DNA of 59,508 nt from Anaerolineae bacterium. Lineage in GTDB: Bacteria; Chloroflexota; Anaerolineae; Aggregatilineales; Aggregatilineaceae. The DNA lies in the NCBI GenBank assembly GCA_027494015.1, contig JAOSJP010000008.1, positions 1 through 59,508 on the forward strand, read 5' to 3'. The position numbers and the translations under genes were made by a program. Of this stretch, positions 1 to 7,494 are shown in pieces. Position 1 is the first letter of the stretch; the number at the start of each line of letters is the position of its first letter. The notes under the pieces are model-generated. The model had not been told where the DNA came from. It saw nothing but the letters and a program-made list of their open reading frames with translations, and made no database searches.

Positions 1-3
1 ATG

Positions 4-17
4 CGAACTATTGTGCG
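4..17. promoter_or_regulatory. candidate LexA operator (SOS box)
   Basis: The 14 bases read CGAAC-TATT-GTGCG, an interrupted palindrome with one half-site mismatch, close to the Gram-positive-type SOS box CGAAC-N4-GTTCG. It ends 20 bases before the lexA start codon, where autorepression would be expected. An overlapping palindrome GTGC-GAATA-GCAC lies at 13-25. The assignment is by motif and position only; the window edge hides anything upstream. Confidence 0.5.
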
Positions 18-37
18 AATAGCACGGAGCGACTCCT

Positions 38-721
38 ATGGAACGACACGCACTCTCTGAACGCCAGAAGAGGATTCTCAGATTCATTGAGAATTTTCTG
101 ACCGATCACGGTTATCCGCCGACCATCCGCGACATTGGCGAGGCGGTTGACATCGCCTCGACCTCGGTGGTCAACTACAACCTCAACAAGCTGGTAGATC
201 GCGGGTACATCAGGCGCGATCCCAAGGTCTCGCGCGGGCTGTGGCTGGCGGCCCAGGAACCGCTGACCAAAGAACTTTCGGTCGGCTATGCAGACCCGGC
301 CAGCCTGATCCAGATTCCGCTGGTGGGCAAGATCGCGGCCAGCGCCCCGGTGCCCATCCCCGGCGAAGACTTCGGCTACTACTACGACACCGACGATCTG
401 ATCGAAGTGCCGCAGTCCATGATCGGCGCCGCGCACCGCGAAGACCTGTTCGCGCTGCGCGTCACCGGCGATTCGATGATTGACGCGATGGTGGCCGACG
501 GCGATATCGTCATCCTCAAGCGGCAGAGTATCGCTCACAACGGGGACATGGTGGCGGTGTGGCTCACCGAGCGCGGCGAGACGACGCTCAAGAAATACTT
601 CCACGAGGGCAAGAAAGTTCGCCTGCAGCCGGCCAACCCGCTGATGGACCCGATCTATGTGGACGCCGACAAGGTGAACGTTCAGGGCCGCGTGCTGGCC
701 ATCCTGCGCGCGCTGCACTAG
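38..721 (+). CDS. lexA: LexA repressor (SOS regulator, S24 self-cleaving)
   Basis: LexA represses DNA-damage genes and is inactivated by RecA-stimulated self-cleavage. The 227-residue protein has the usual N-terminal winged helix (about 1-70) and a C-terminal S24 peptidase domain. The catalytic Ser is in TGDSM (Ser146) and the Lys in TTLKK (Lys185). A GGAG sits 8 bases before the ATG. The oddity is the cleavage site: where the family has Ala-Gly, this protein has Ala101-Ser102 (GKIAASAP). A palindrome resembling an SOS box lies just upstream, so autoregulation is likely. A hairpin follows the gene and the peroxiredoxin downstream appears to be a separate unit. Confidence 0.95.
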   Translation: MERHALSERQKRILRFIENFLTDHGYPPTIRDIGEAVDIASTSVVNYNLNKLVDRGYIRRDPKVSRGLWLAAQEPLTKELSVGYADPASLIQIPLVGKIAASAPVPIPGEDFGYYYDTDDLIEVPQSMIGAAHREDLFALRVTGDSMIDAMVADGDIVILKRQSIAHNGDMVAVWLTERGETTLKKYFHEGKKVRLQPANPLMDPIYVDADKVNVQGRVLAILRALH

Positions 722-760
722 GGCTGCGCCTGCGCCACGCGCCAGGCCCCTACCTGTCAT

Positions 761-823
761 ACCGACTCCTTCTCCTCGCCCGCCGCGTTGTCGCTCCGTG
801 CTGGCGCAGGGGAAGGAGTCGGT
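761..823 (+). terminator. inverted repeat downstream of lexA
   Basis: A perfect 12-bp inverted repeat (ACCGACTCCTTC at 761-772 and its complement at 812-823) encloses a GC-rich ~39-nt loop. It lies 40 bases after the lexA stop. No T-run follows, so it may be a weak terminator or mRNA 3' structure rather than an intrinsic terminator. Confidence 0.4.
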
Positions 824-891
824 GTGTGTTCGGGCGGCAGTGTGCTACATTCTGGGCGGGGATCAGCCTGCATTCAAGGGAGAGAGCATCT

Positions 892-1350
892 ATGCCCGCC
901 GTTGGTGAAAAAGCGCCCGATTTCGCCCTGAAGAACCAGAACGGGGAGACTGTCCGCCTGAGCGATTTTCGCGGCCAGAAGGTCGTCCTCTTCGCCTTTC
1001 CGAAGGCGGGCACGTCTGGCTGCACCACCCAGGCATGCGGTTTCCGCGACCAGTTCCCCAAGATCGAGGTCGCCCATGCGGTCGTGCTGGGCCTCAGCCC
1101 GGACGAGCCAGGGGACTTGCTCAAGTGGAAGCAGGACGAGAGCCTGCCCTACGACCTGCTCTCCGACCCCGATCACGCTGTGCTGGAGGCGTGGGGTGCC
1201 TGGGGCGAAAAGTCCATGTACGGCAAGACCTACATGGGCGTGATCCGCTCGCACTGGATCATTGACGAAGAGGGGCGGATCGCCGACGCGCAAATCAAAG
1301 TCAGCCCGACGGACAGCGTCGCGCGGGCTGTGGCGTTCCTGGGCGGGTAG
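892..1350 (+). CDS. peroxiredoxin, BCP/PrxQ type (AhpC/TSA family)
   Basis: A thiol peroxidase that reduces hydrogen peroxide and organic hydroperoxides, probably in the cytoplasm. The 152-residue protein shows the PrxQ pattern: peroxidatic Cys44 in TSGCTT and a likely resolving Cys49 in QACGF, five residues apart as in BCP. This implies an intramolecular disulfide recycled by thioredoxin. The usual Pro before the peroxidatic Cys region (TPGC) is Ser here (TSGC). Length and the conserved tail are normal. The start at 892 has a good GGGAGA upstream. It appears monocistronic; a repeat-rich gap follows. Confidence 0.9.
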   Translation: MPAVGEKAPDFALKNQNGETVRLSDFRGQKVVLFAFPKAGTSGCTTQACGFRDQFPKIEVAHAVVLGLSPDEPGDLLKWKQDESLPYDLLSDPDHAVLEAWGAWGEKSMYGKTYMGVIRSHWIIDEEGRIADAQIKVSPTDSVARAVAFLGG

Positions 1351-1429
1351 CGGTGCCCGCTGCGAGAGCCTGTTAGTCACTTACGGCCCTGTCTTCTTTC
1401 CCCAGCGGTTTTGGGTAGCCCCTGGTTTA

Positions 1430-1537
1430 CCTCACCCCGCTCGGCGCTGGCGCGCCCAGGCACCAGACTTCCGAAGTCTTCAAGACTTCGGAAGTCTATT
1501 CCAGGGCTGAGCGCAGCGAGGCCAGGGGGTGAGGTCA
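1430..1537. repeat. repeat core carrying the 33-bp AGACTTCC palindrome
   Basis: The outer arms (CCTCACCCCGCTCGG and the complementary CAGGGGGTGAGG) match the core arms of the MITE family described at 2568-2760. At the apex the usual CCCCTCTCC hairpin is replaced by the palindrome at 1465-1497: two 15-base complementary arms AGACTTCCGAAGTCT / AGACTTCGGAAGTCT with a 3-base loop. It lies between convergent genes and could act as a bidirectional terminator. The rest of 1351-1585 holds no gene. Confidence 0.8.
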
Positions 1538-1585
1538 ACAGAGCGCCTCTCTCCCTGGTCAAGAGTGCCAAGTCCGTAAAACGCT

Positions 1586-2389
1586 CTAGATCGTCACCGT
1601 GTAGACCATCAAAGCTGCCAGCCCCGCCGCATAAGCGACCGACGCCAGCGCCCAGCGCCCGACCGGGTTCTTATCTACGACGCTGAACCCGCTTTCGGCG
1701 GTGGGATCGCGCTGAAGCCGGTACGCTGGCCCGATGAACCAGGCCAGCACAACGCCCCCCACCAGCCCGCCGATGTGCCCGGCGTTGTCAATGCGGAAGC
1801 TGGTCGCCCCCGTCGAGGCGAAGAAGCCCAGCCCCAGGTTGATCAGCATCAGGACGACCAGGTGTGTCAGGTGTTGGCGTCCGGCGGTGCCGTGCAGCTC
1901 GCGGTGCTGGTAGAAGTAGACCATCTCCGCGCCGAAGATGGCGAAGATGGCCCCCGACGCGCCCACCGATGGCGCATCGGTGAAGATGAAGCTGGCGAGC
2001 GAGCCGGACAGCCCGCCGAGCAGGTAGATGATGGCGAAGCGGGGCGTGCCGAACAACGCCTCCACATCGCGCCCCAGCACAAACAGCGCATAGCCGTTGA
2101 AGATGAGATGCGTCAGGTTCAGGTGCAGGAACATGGAGGTGAACAGGCGGTAGTATTCACCCTGGCGGATCAGCTCGTTAATCTTGGCCCAGTCGTTCAG
2201 AAAAAGTACCTGCTCGCGGGCCGACAGGCTGAAGAAGTACAGGAAAATGAGCACGATGATGCCCAGCAGCACGTAGGTGAGGCGCGGCTCGGCGACCGTC
2301 AGGCGCACGGCGACGCGGCGCACGCCGGGCGGCTGGGGCGGTTCGGGCGAGTCGCTGGGCGGCTGAGGGGGCTGGAGGGGATATCTCAT
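1586..2389 (-). CDS. rhomboid family intramembrane serine protease
   Basis: Rhomboids cleave transmembrane substrates within the bilayer. The 267-residue protein has a proline-rich cytoplasmic N-terminus and about six to seven hydrophobic segments. The catalytic serine is in GASG (Ser145), the catalytic His in NAGHIGG (His205), and the family HxxxN motif is HLIFN (His94, Asn98). The frame extends upstream to 2515, but the ATG at 2389 has AAGG nine bases ahead and starts the conserved Pro-rich leader, so I chose it. It converges on the peroxiredoxin gene across a palindromic repeat. Its substrates cannot be inferred. Confidence 0.9.
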   Translation of the reverse strand: MRYPLQPPQPPSDSPEPPQPPGVRRVAVRLTVAEPRLTYVLLGIIVLIFLYFFSLSAREQVLFLNDWAKINELIRQGEYYRLFTSMFLHLNLTHLIFNGYALFVLGRDVEALFGTPRFAIIYLLGGLSGSLASFIFTDAPSVGASGAIFAIFGAEMVYFYQHRELHGTAGRQHLTHLVVLMLINLGLGFFASTGATSFRIDNAGHIGGLVGGVVLAWFIGPAYRLQRDPTAESGFSVVDKNPVGRWALASVAYAAGLAALMVYTVTI

Positions 2390-2567
2390 CAGGTCGATCC
2401 TTGTGGCCACGAGGCGTGAGCCTGGCCTCGTGGGCATGATTTCGCGGCTCAGCGCGCAGAACAGGCACTCCGCTGATCCGAATCTGGGCTGGTTCTGGGC
2501 CAGATTGTACCCCAATCCCCGCGTGCTTCGCTCGTGTTCTGCGTGAGAGTCGCGTTAGAACTCCGGC

Positions 2568-2760
2568 GGGTGCGTGCAAAACCTGTCAGGTAGGGGCGCT
2601 GCTCTGCTGCGCTCTGGTTGACCTCACCCCCGCTCGGCGCTGCCGCGCCTCGCCGCCCCCTCTCCGTCAACGGAGAGGGGGCAAGCCGAGCGGGGCGAGA
2701 CTGGGGGTGAGGTCCATATCCCCGCGTCCAGCGAGTCGCTGTCAACTTTTACACGCACCC
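2568..2760. mobile_element. 193-bp MITE (family A), with 8-bp target duplication
   Basis: The ends are inverted repeats (GGGTGCGTGCAAAA at the left; TTTTACACGCACCC at the right, one mismatch). The element is flanked by perfect direct repeats ACTCCGGC at 2560-2567 and 2761-2768. The interior is a long imperfect hairpin: CCTCACCCCC arms, GCTCGGCGCTG arms and the apex CCCCCTCTCC-GTCAAC-GGAGAGGGGG. It has no coding capacity, so it needs a transposase supplied in trans. The 8-bp duplication and GGG termini are like IS1595-type elements, which is inference. Other copies are at 8476, 18368 and 39158. Confidence 0.85.
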
Positions 2761-2776
2761 ACTCCGGCTTGAAAAG

Positions 2777-2804
2777 TTGCTTTTGCGCGGTTTTCCACTA
2801 AACT
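2777..2804 (+). promoter_or_regulatory. sigma70-type promoter for the BMP binding-protein gene
   Basis: TTGCTT (2777-2782) and TAAACT (2799-2804) are separated by 16 bases. They lie just outside the MITE's right end and about 80 bases before the start codon. The leader contains an inverted repeat TTGCCTC...GAGGCAA (about 2819-2841) that could be a leader hairpin or operator. Confidence 0.55.
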
Positions 2805-2885
2805 GAAGGTAGCATGAGTTGCCTCATAAGAGGTGAGGCAAGGGTGTTTTTGTCACAGGGTGTTACGAGGAAGAGGAGCAAACGT

Positions 2886-4121
2886 ATGTTGAAAAGACTC
2901 ACTGTCTTGGCAGTTCTGGTGGCGATGCTCGCCAGCGGAGTCGCGTCCGTCGTCGCGCAGGAAGAGTTTATTTTCGGCGTGGTGCTGGTCGGCCCCAAAG
3001 ATGACCGGGGCTGGAGCCAGGCGCACTACACCGCCGGGCAGTATGTGGAGGCGAACCTGCCCGGCACCAAGATGATCGTTCTGGAGAGCCTCAACACGGC
3101 GGCCCGCCCGGAAACGACGCTCGACCAGGTGGTGGAGGACATGGTGGCCCAGGGCGCAAAGCTCATCCTCACCACGTCGGCGGACTTTGAGGTTGACACG
3201 ACGGTGGTCGCGGAGCTTTACCCGGATGTTGTCTTCATCAGCATCTCCGGCGATGACGCCCTGTGGGGCATCGCCCCGGACAACCTGGGCAATATCATGG
3301 GCGAGATGGAATACGGGAAGATGATCGCCGGCTGCGCCGCTGCCCTCAAGACGCAGACGGGCAAGATCGGCTACGTCGGCCCGCTGATTGACCCGGAAAC
3401 AACCCGCCTGGTCAATGCGGCGTACCTGGGGGCGCGCCACTGCTACGAGAATTATCGCGGCATGGACCCCAACGCGCTGGACTTCGCTGTGACCTGGATC
3501 GGCTTCTGGTTCAACATCCCCGGCTTCACGCTCGACCCGACGGAGGTCTCCAACGCCTTCATTGATAACGGGCGCGATGTGCTGATCTCCGGCATTGACA
3601 CCACCGAGGCGATTGTCGTGGCCAATCAGCGCGCCGCCGAAGGCGCGGCTGTGTGGGCCATCCCCTACGACTTCGAGGGTGCCTGCGAAGAGGCCCCCGG
3701 CATCTGCCTGGGCGTGCCGTACTTCAACTGGGGCCCTTCGTACCTGGAGACGGTTAAGGCAGTGCAGGACGGCACCTGGGAAGCGGCCTGGGACTGGAAC
3801 GGCCCCGACTGGACGGACATCAACAACCCGGACACGTCCCATGTGGGCTATCTCTACGGTGACGGCCTGTCCGACGAGGATAAGGCCACGCTTGACGAGT
3901 TCATCGCCGGGCTGGCGGCAGGCGCTCTGGGCGAAGAGGGCGGCCTGCACCTGTGGGTTGGCCCGCTCAGCTTCCAGGATGGCTCGGTCTTCCTGGCCGA
4001 AGGTGAGGTTGCCACACCGAAGCAAGTCTGGTTCCAGGCGGCCAACGCCGACGAAGCTACCGCGCCTGGGGAAGTGACGCCGCACCAGCTTCTGGCTGGC
4101 GTGCAGGGCGCGAGCAAGTAG
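2886..4121 (+). CDS. BMP-family ABC transporter substrate-binding protein
   Basis: The extracytoplasmic receptor of a BMP/PnrA/Med-type importer, a family whose characterised members bind purine or pyrimidine nucleosides. The 411-residue protein starts with a clear signal peptide (MLKRL then about 18 hydrophobic residues, probable cleavage in SVVAQ). It then shows the BMP fold start (FGVVLVGPKDDRGWSQ) and the conserved YGKMIAG region. No lipobox Cys is visible, unlike many relatives, so anchoring is unclear. The ATG at 2886 has AGGAG seven bases upstream. A strong hairpin follows at 4141, which would keep this transcript more abundant than the ATPase/permease genes downstream. Confidence 0.9.
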   Translation: MLKRLTVLAVLVAMLASGVASVVAQEEFIFGVVLVGPKDDRGWSQAHYTAGQYVEANLPGTKMIVLESLNTAARPETTLDQVVEDMVAQGAKLILTTSADFEVDTTVVAELYPDVVFISISGDDALWGIAPDNLGNIMGEMEYGKMIAGCAAALKTQTGKIGYVGPLIDPETTRLVNAAYLGARHCYENYRGMDPNALDFAVTWIGFWFNIPGFTLDPTEVSNAFIDNGRDVLISGIDTTEAIVVANQRAAEGAAVWAIPYDFEGACEEAPGICLGVPYFNWGPSYLETVKAVQDGTWEAAWDWNGPDWTDINNPDTSHVGYLYGDGLSDEDKATLDEFIAGLAAGALGEEGGLHLWVGPLSFQDGSVFLAEGEVATPKQVWFQAANADEATAPGEVTPHQLLAGVQGASK

Positions 4122-4140
4122 CCTTCACTAGGCGGTATGC

Positions 4141-4177
4141 AGGGAGAGGGGCGTTATAGCCCCTCTCCCTTAGTTTT
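4141..4177 (+). terminator. intrinsic terminator or attenuator after the binding-protein gene
   Basis: A perfect 12-bp stem (AGGGAGAGGGGC at 4141-4152 with its complement at 4159-4170), a 6-nt loop, then TAGTTTT. It lies between the binding-protein gene and the transporter genes, so partial read-through would set their stoichiometry. Confidence 0.8.
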
Positions 4178-4180
4178 AGC

Positions 4181-4337
4181 TTAGAGACCATTTGAGAAGT
4201 TCCCCCCCCACCCCAAACCCCTCCCCCACAAGGAGGGAGGGGCTTAGTGGGCGCGCCCTTCTCCCTTCCCCCCTCGTGGGGGAAGGGCCGGGGATGGGGG
4301 GCAGAGTCAGGCGCACGACTTCTCAAACGGCCTCTTA
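4181..4337. repeat. family B element (157 bp, inverted ends)
   Basis: The left end TTAGAGACCATTTGAGAAGT and the complement of the right end (4318-4337) agree at 17 of 20 bases. The interior has two hairpins built of CCCCTCCC/GGGAGGGG. There is no coding capacity. A second, more degraded, inverted copy lies at 35196-35333. The ends are adjacent to TTA on both sides, which would fit a TA-targeting element, but this is weak evidence. Confidence 0.7.
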
Positions 4338-4359
4338 GGTCTGGCTGGTGAAAGACGCC

Positions 4360-4460
4360 TGTCGTTGGTTGTCGGTTTTGGGTCCCTGGCTGAAGAGGCG
4401 TCAAGCGGCCAGCCACCAACCATCAGCAACCCATAACCAATCACCAATCACCTGAGACGC
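4360..4460. repeat. short AACCAAC/ACCAATC-type tandem tract
   Basis: Imperfect direct repeats of 6-8 bases (CCACCAACC, CATAACC, AATCACC) run up to the start of the ATPase gene, with partly complementary GGTTGTCGG on the left. Similar tracts occur at 7420, 25166, 35163 and 39444. No promoter stands out. Confidence 0.6.
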
Positions 4461-4462
4461 TT

Positions 4463-5926
4463 ATGCGTGTTGAGCTGCAACATATCTCCAAGACTTTTGG
4501 GCGCGTGCGGGCCAACCAGGACATCTCGCTGACTTTTGAGGGCGGGCGCATCTACGCCATCCTCGGCGAGAACGGCGCTGGCAAGAGCACGCTGATGAAG
4601 ATCATGTCCGGCTACCAGTCGGCAGACAGCGGCGCTATCCTCGTCAACGATCAGCCGGTCACGCTGAGCGCGCCCACCGACGCCATCGCGCACGGCATCG
4701 GGATGCTCTACCAGGACCCGCTCGACTTCCCGCCCTTCACCGTACTGGAGAACTTCATCGCCGGGCGACCGAGCGGCTTCTTTCCCGACACCGAGAGCGC
4801 GCGGCGCACCCTCCTGACCCTGGCCGAGCGCTTTGGCTTCGCCCTCGACCCTGACGCTTACGTGGATATGCTGACCATCGGCGAGCGCCAGCAGCTTGAG
4901 ATTCTGCGCCTGCTGTCGCTCAACGTACAGATGCTGGTGCTCGACGAGCCAACGACGGGCATCAGCGCCGAGCAGAAGAGCGCTCTGTTCAGCGTGCTCA
5001 AATCATTGGCCCGCGACGAGGGCTTGGCCATCATCCTGGTCTCGCATAAGCTCGAAGATGTGATCGAGCTGTGCGACGACGCTTTCGTGCTGCGGCGCGG
5101 GCGGCTGGTGGGCGAGAAGACTATCCCCTGCCCGATCAGCGATCTGGTGGCGCTGATGTTCGGCAAGGTCATCGAGCGCCAGGAGCGCCCGGCGGTGACC
5201 TGCGGCTTGCCGGTGCTCAGCGTCGCAGACCTGTGCGTGGTCAGTCATCGCCTGACAGTCGAGCATCTCTCGCTGGAAGTGTGCGCCTCCGAAGTGATCG
5301 GCCTGGCCGGGCTGGACGGCAGCGGGCAGGCCGAGTTCATGCGCGCCTGCACTGGCCTCTACCCGCCAGAGCACGGTGCCATCCGCATCCAGGGCCGCGA
5401 CATGACCCGCGCGCCCTATCACGCCTTCAAACGGGCAGGGGTCTCCTTCTTGCCCGCCGGGCGCATGGAAGAAGGGCTGATCAAAGGCATGACGCTCAGC
5501 CAGCACTTTGCCCTGACCCTGCCCAGCCGCGCGCCCTGGGTCAACTGGGTGCACGCCCGGCGTGTGACGGGCGAGCGCCTCCAGCATTTCAATGTCAAGG
5601 GGCGGCCTGGCAGCCCGATCCAGACGCTCTCCGGCGGCAACCAGCAACGCTTCGCGCTCTCGCTGCTGCCGCACAGGCTCAGGTTGCTGCTGCTGGAGCA
5701 TCCCACGCGCGGCCTGGACGTGGAGAGCGCCAATTACATCTGGGAGCAGCTTCTAGCCCGCCGGAATGAGGGCACGGCCATCGTCTTTATTTCCGCCGAA
5801 CTGGATGAGATCGTCACCTACAGCGACCGCATCCTGGTCTTTTTCGGCGGGCGCGTGGCGCTGGTCGAAGACCCGACTGAGATGACGGCCAACCGTCTGG
5901 GTGAGCTGATTGGAGGGAGGCTGTAG
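4463..5926 (+). CDS. ABC transporter ATP-binding protein, two-domain (nucleoside/sugar type)
   Basis: The motor subunit of the BMP-type importer. The 487-residue protein holds two ATPase domains. The first has Walker A GENGAGKST (35-43), a divergent signature LTIGERQQ where LSGGQ is usual, and Walker B LVLDEP (Asp161, Glu162). The second has the degenerate Walker A typical of this class (GLDGSGQAE, no Lys), an intact LSGGNQQR, and Walker B LLLLEHP with Glu and His in place of Asp-Gln. This asymmetric arrangement is usual for sugar/nucleoside importers. Its stop is one base before the next ATG, so it is co-translated with the permease. Confidence 0.93.
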   Translation: MRVELQHISKTFGRVRANQDISLTFEGGRIYAILGENGAGKSTLMKIMSGYQSADSGAILVNDQPVTLSAPTDAIAHGIGMLYQDPLDFPPFTVLENFIAGRPSGFFPDTESARRTLLTLAERFGFALDPDAYVDMLTIGERQQLEILRLLSLNVQMLVLDEPTTGISAEQKSALFSVLKSLARDEGLAIILVSHKLEDVIELCDDAFVLRRGRLVGEKTIPCPISDLVALMFGKVIERQERPAVTCGLPVLSVADLCVVSHRLTVEHLSLEVCASEVIGLAGLDGSGQAEFMRACTGLYPPEHGAIRIQGRDMTRAPYHAFKRAGVSFLPAGRMEEGLIKGMTLSQHFALTLPSRAPWVNWVHARRVTGERLQHFNVKGRPGSPIQTLSGGNQQRFALSLLPHRLRLLLLEHPTRGLDVESANYIWEQLLARRNEGTAIVFISAELDEIVTYSDRILVFFGGRVALVEDPTEMTANRLGELIGGRL

Positions 5927-5927
5927 C

Positions 5928-7115
5928 ATGGCTCCATCAACCCGCCAGCGCCCGCCATCCAACGCGCAGACCAGCGATATTTGGCGTTCTGCGCTCGACC
6001 TGCTGCCAGCGGTCCTCGCCCCCTTCTTCGGCATCGCGGCGGCGCTGCTGATCATCGTGCTCATCCTGGAATGGCAGGGCGCCGACCCGCAGGTGGCCTG
6101 GGACTACGTCTACGAGGGCACGCTGGAGTCGGCGGCCAAACGCGCCGACCTGGTGGCCTTCTGGATGCCGCTGGCCATCACCTCGTTCGGCCTGGTGTTG
6201 ACTTACACCGCCGGCTTGTGGAACATCGGCGTGGAAGGCCAGATCATGATGGGGGCCATCGGCGCGACGTGGGCGGTGCGCCTCTTCGCCGAGAGCAGCA
6301 GCCCGCCGCTGGGCCTGCGCCTGGGGCGCGACGGCATCCTGATCCTGTGCTTCGTCTTCGCGGCGTTCACCGGCGCCTTGTGGGCGTTCGTGGCCGGCGT
6401 GCTCAAGACACGCGGCGGCGTCAACGAGATTTTCAGCGGCGTGGCGCTCAACTTCATCGCCCAGACGTTCAACATGTACCTGATTTCCAACGGCGGCCCC
6501 TGGCAGCCGCCCGGCAGCCGCGCCACCGAGACGGCGCGCTTTCCGGAGAACGCCCGCCTGCCCAGCTTTGAGGAGTACCGGCGGCTCAGCCCCACCACGA
6601 TCTACATCACCATTGGGGCGTTCGTGGTGGTGGCGCTGATCATGTACGTCTCGCGCTGGGGCTTGCAGCTTCGCGCCCAGGGCAAGAACCGCAAGTCGGC
6701 GTTCTTGCTGGGCGTGCGCACCGACCGCAATATGCTGTTGGCGATGGCCCTCTGCGGGAGCATGGCCGGGCTGGCCGGGGCATTTCGCGTGCTGGCCCCG
6801 GATGTGACCAAGCTCACCGCCACGCCGTCCGGCGGGATCGGCTTCCTGGCGATTCTGGTCGTGCTGCTGGCGAGCATGTCGGCCATTCTGACGCCGTTCG
6901 TCTCGTTCGTGTTCGCCGTGCTGTCGAAGGGCGGCCAGCGGTTGGAGAGCGGCTTTCAGTGGGATCACGACCTGCTGCTCGACCGCTCGCTGGTGCGCGT
7001 GTTGCAGAGCACGATCGTGCTGATGGTCGTGCTGGCCTTTGGCGCGCGCAACCGTCTCTTCCCGCCGCGCAGCGCCCAGCCCGCCGTTGAGGATGAAGAG
7101 GTTGACCGGACGTAG
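5928..7115 (+). CDS. ABC transporter permease (BMP/nucleoside type, first subunit)
   Basis: An inner-membrane subunit of the same importer, of the branched-chain/nucleoside permease family (BPD_transp_2). The 395-residue protein has about nine hydrophobic segments and the family landmarks GLWNIGVEGQIMMG (about 93-106) and RGGVNEIFSGVALNF. The frame opens at an upstream TTG (5910), but the ATG at 5928 has GGAGGGAGG seven bases ahead and is the likelier start. The C-terminal tail is short and acidic. It pairs with the shorter permease at 7495 to make a heterodimeric channel. Confidence 0.93.
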   Translation: MAPSTRQRPPSNAQTSDIWRSALDLLPAVLAPFFGIAAALLIIVLILEWQGADPQVAWDYVYEGTLESAAKRADLVAFWMPLAITSFGLVLTYTAGLWNIGVEGQIMMGAIGATWAVRLFAESSSPPLGLRLGRDGILILCFVFAAFTGALWAFVAGVLKTRGGVNEIFSGVALNFIAQTFNMYLISNGGPWQPPGSRATETARFPENARLPSFEEYRRLSPTTIYITIGAFVVVALIMYVSRWGLQLRAQGKNRKSAFLLGVRTDRNMLLAMALCGSMAGLAGAFRVLAPDVTKLTATPSGGIGFLAILVVLLASMSAILTPFVSFVFAVLSKGGQRLESGFQWDHDLLLDRSLVRVLQSTIVLMVVLAFGARNRLFPPRSAQPAVEDEEVDRT

Positions 7116-7120
7116 CAGCG

Positions 7121-7354
7121 ATGGGGCGTTGGGAATACCTGACGGTGTATCTGTCGGGCGAGCTTGACTTCCCCGACGCGGTTGAGCGGGACGAGCGCCT
7201 GGCCTGGGCGGGCAAGTCGCTCACCCAGCAGCTCAACGAGCGCGCCGCGCAGGGCTGGGAGATCATTGACTTGCGCTGGCTGGCCGAGATCGAGCTGCTG
7301 GTGACTTTCCGCCGCCCGCTGACAAGCCAGGCGCGCGAGGATGAGGAAGGGTGA
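7121..7354 (+). CDS. small DUF4177-like protein inside the transporter operon
   Basis: A 77-residue soluble protein with the DUF4177 pattern: WEYLTVYL at the start, then LNERAAQGWEIIDL. The function of this family is unknown. The gene begins five bases after the first permease stop, so it belongs to the same transcript, lying between two subunits that should assemble together. It may be a small cytosolic partner or regulator of the transporter, or a passenger. Base composition matches its neighbours. Confidence 0.7.
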   Translation: MGRWEYLTVYLSGELDFPDAVERDERLAWAGKSLTQQLNERAAQGWEIIDLRWLAEIELLVTFRRPLTSQAREDEEG

Positions 7355-7419
7355 TGGCGTTCTGCCTGACGCGCATCGCCCTACACGATACCGTTGGCGA
7401 CAAGCTGCTTCTGCTCTTT

Positions 7420-7485
7420 TTTACCAACAACCAATAACCAATAACCAACAACCGACAACTGACAACTGACCACTGACCACCGAAC
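7420..7485. repeat. ACCAATAACCAACAACCGACAACTGA-type tandem tract
   Basis: Ten or so imperfect 7-8 base units (ACCAATA, ACCAACA, ACCGACA, ACTGACA, ACTGACC) end ten bases before the second permease start. It is the clearest copy of this low-complexity family in the window. It resembles the short tandemly repeated repetitive sequences of filamentous cyanobacteria, by pattern only. Confidence 0.75.
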
Positions 7486-7494
7486 GAGGCACTC

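Noticed and set aside
2853..4085. 410-codon minus-strand frame opposite the BMP binding-protein gene
   Set aside because: The plus strand carries a clear signal peptide and BMP motifs. The minus frame is low-complexity Arg/Val/Gly without homology.
5937..6968. 343-codon open frame on the minus strand opposite the first permease
   Set aside because: It is a shadow of the plus-strand permease gene: composition is His/Arg/Gln-rich, with no family motif and no ribosome-binding site.
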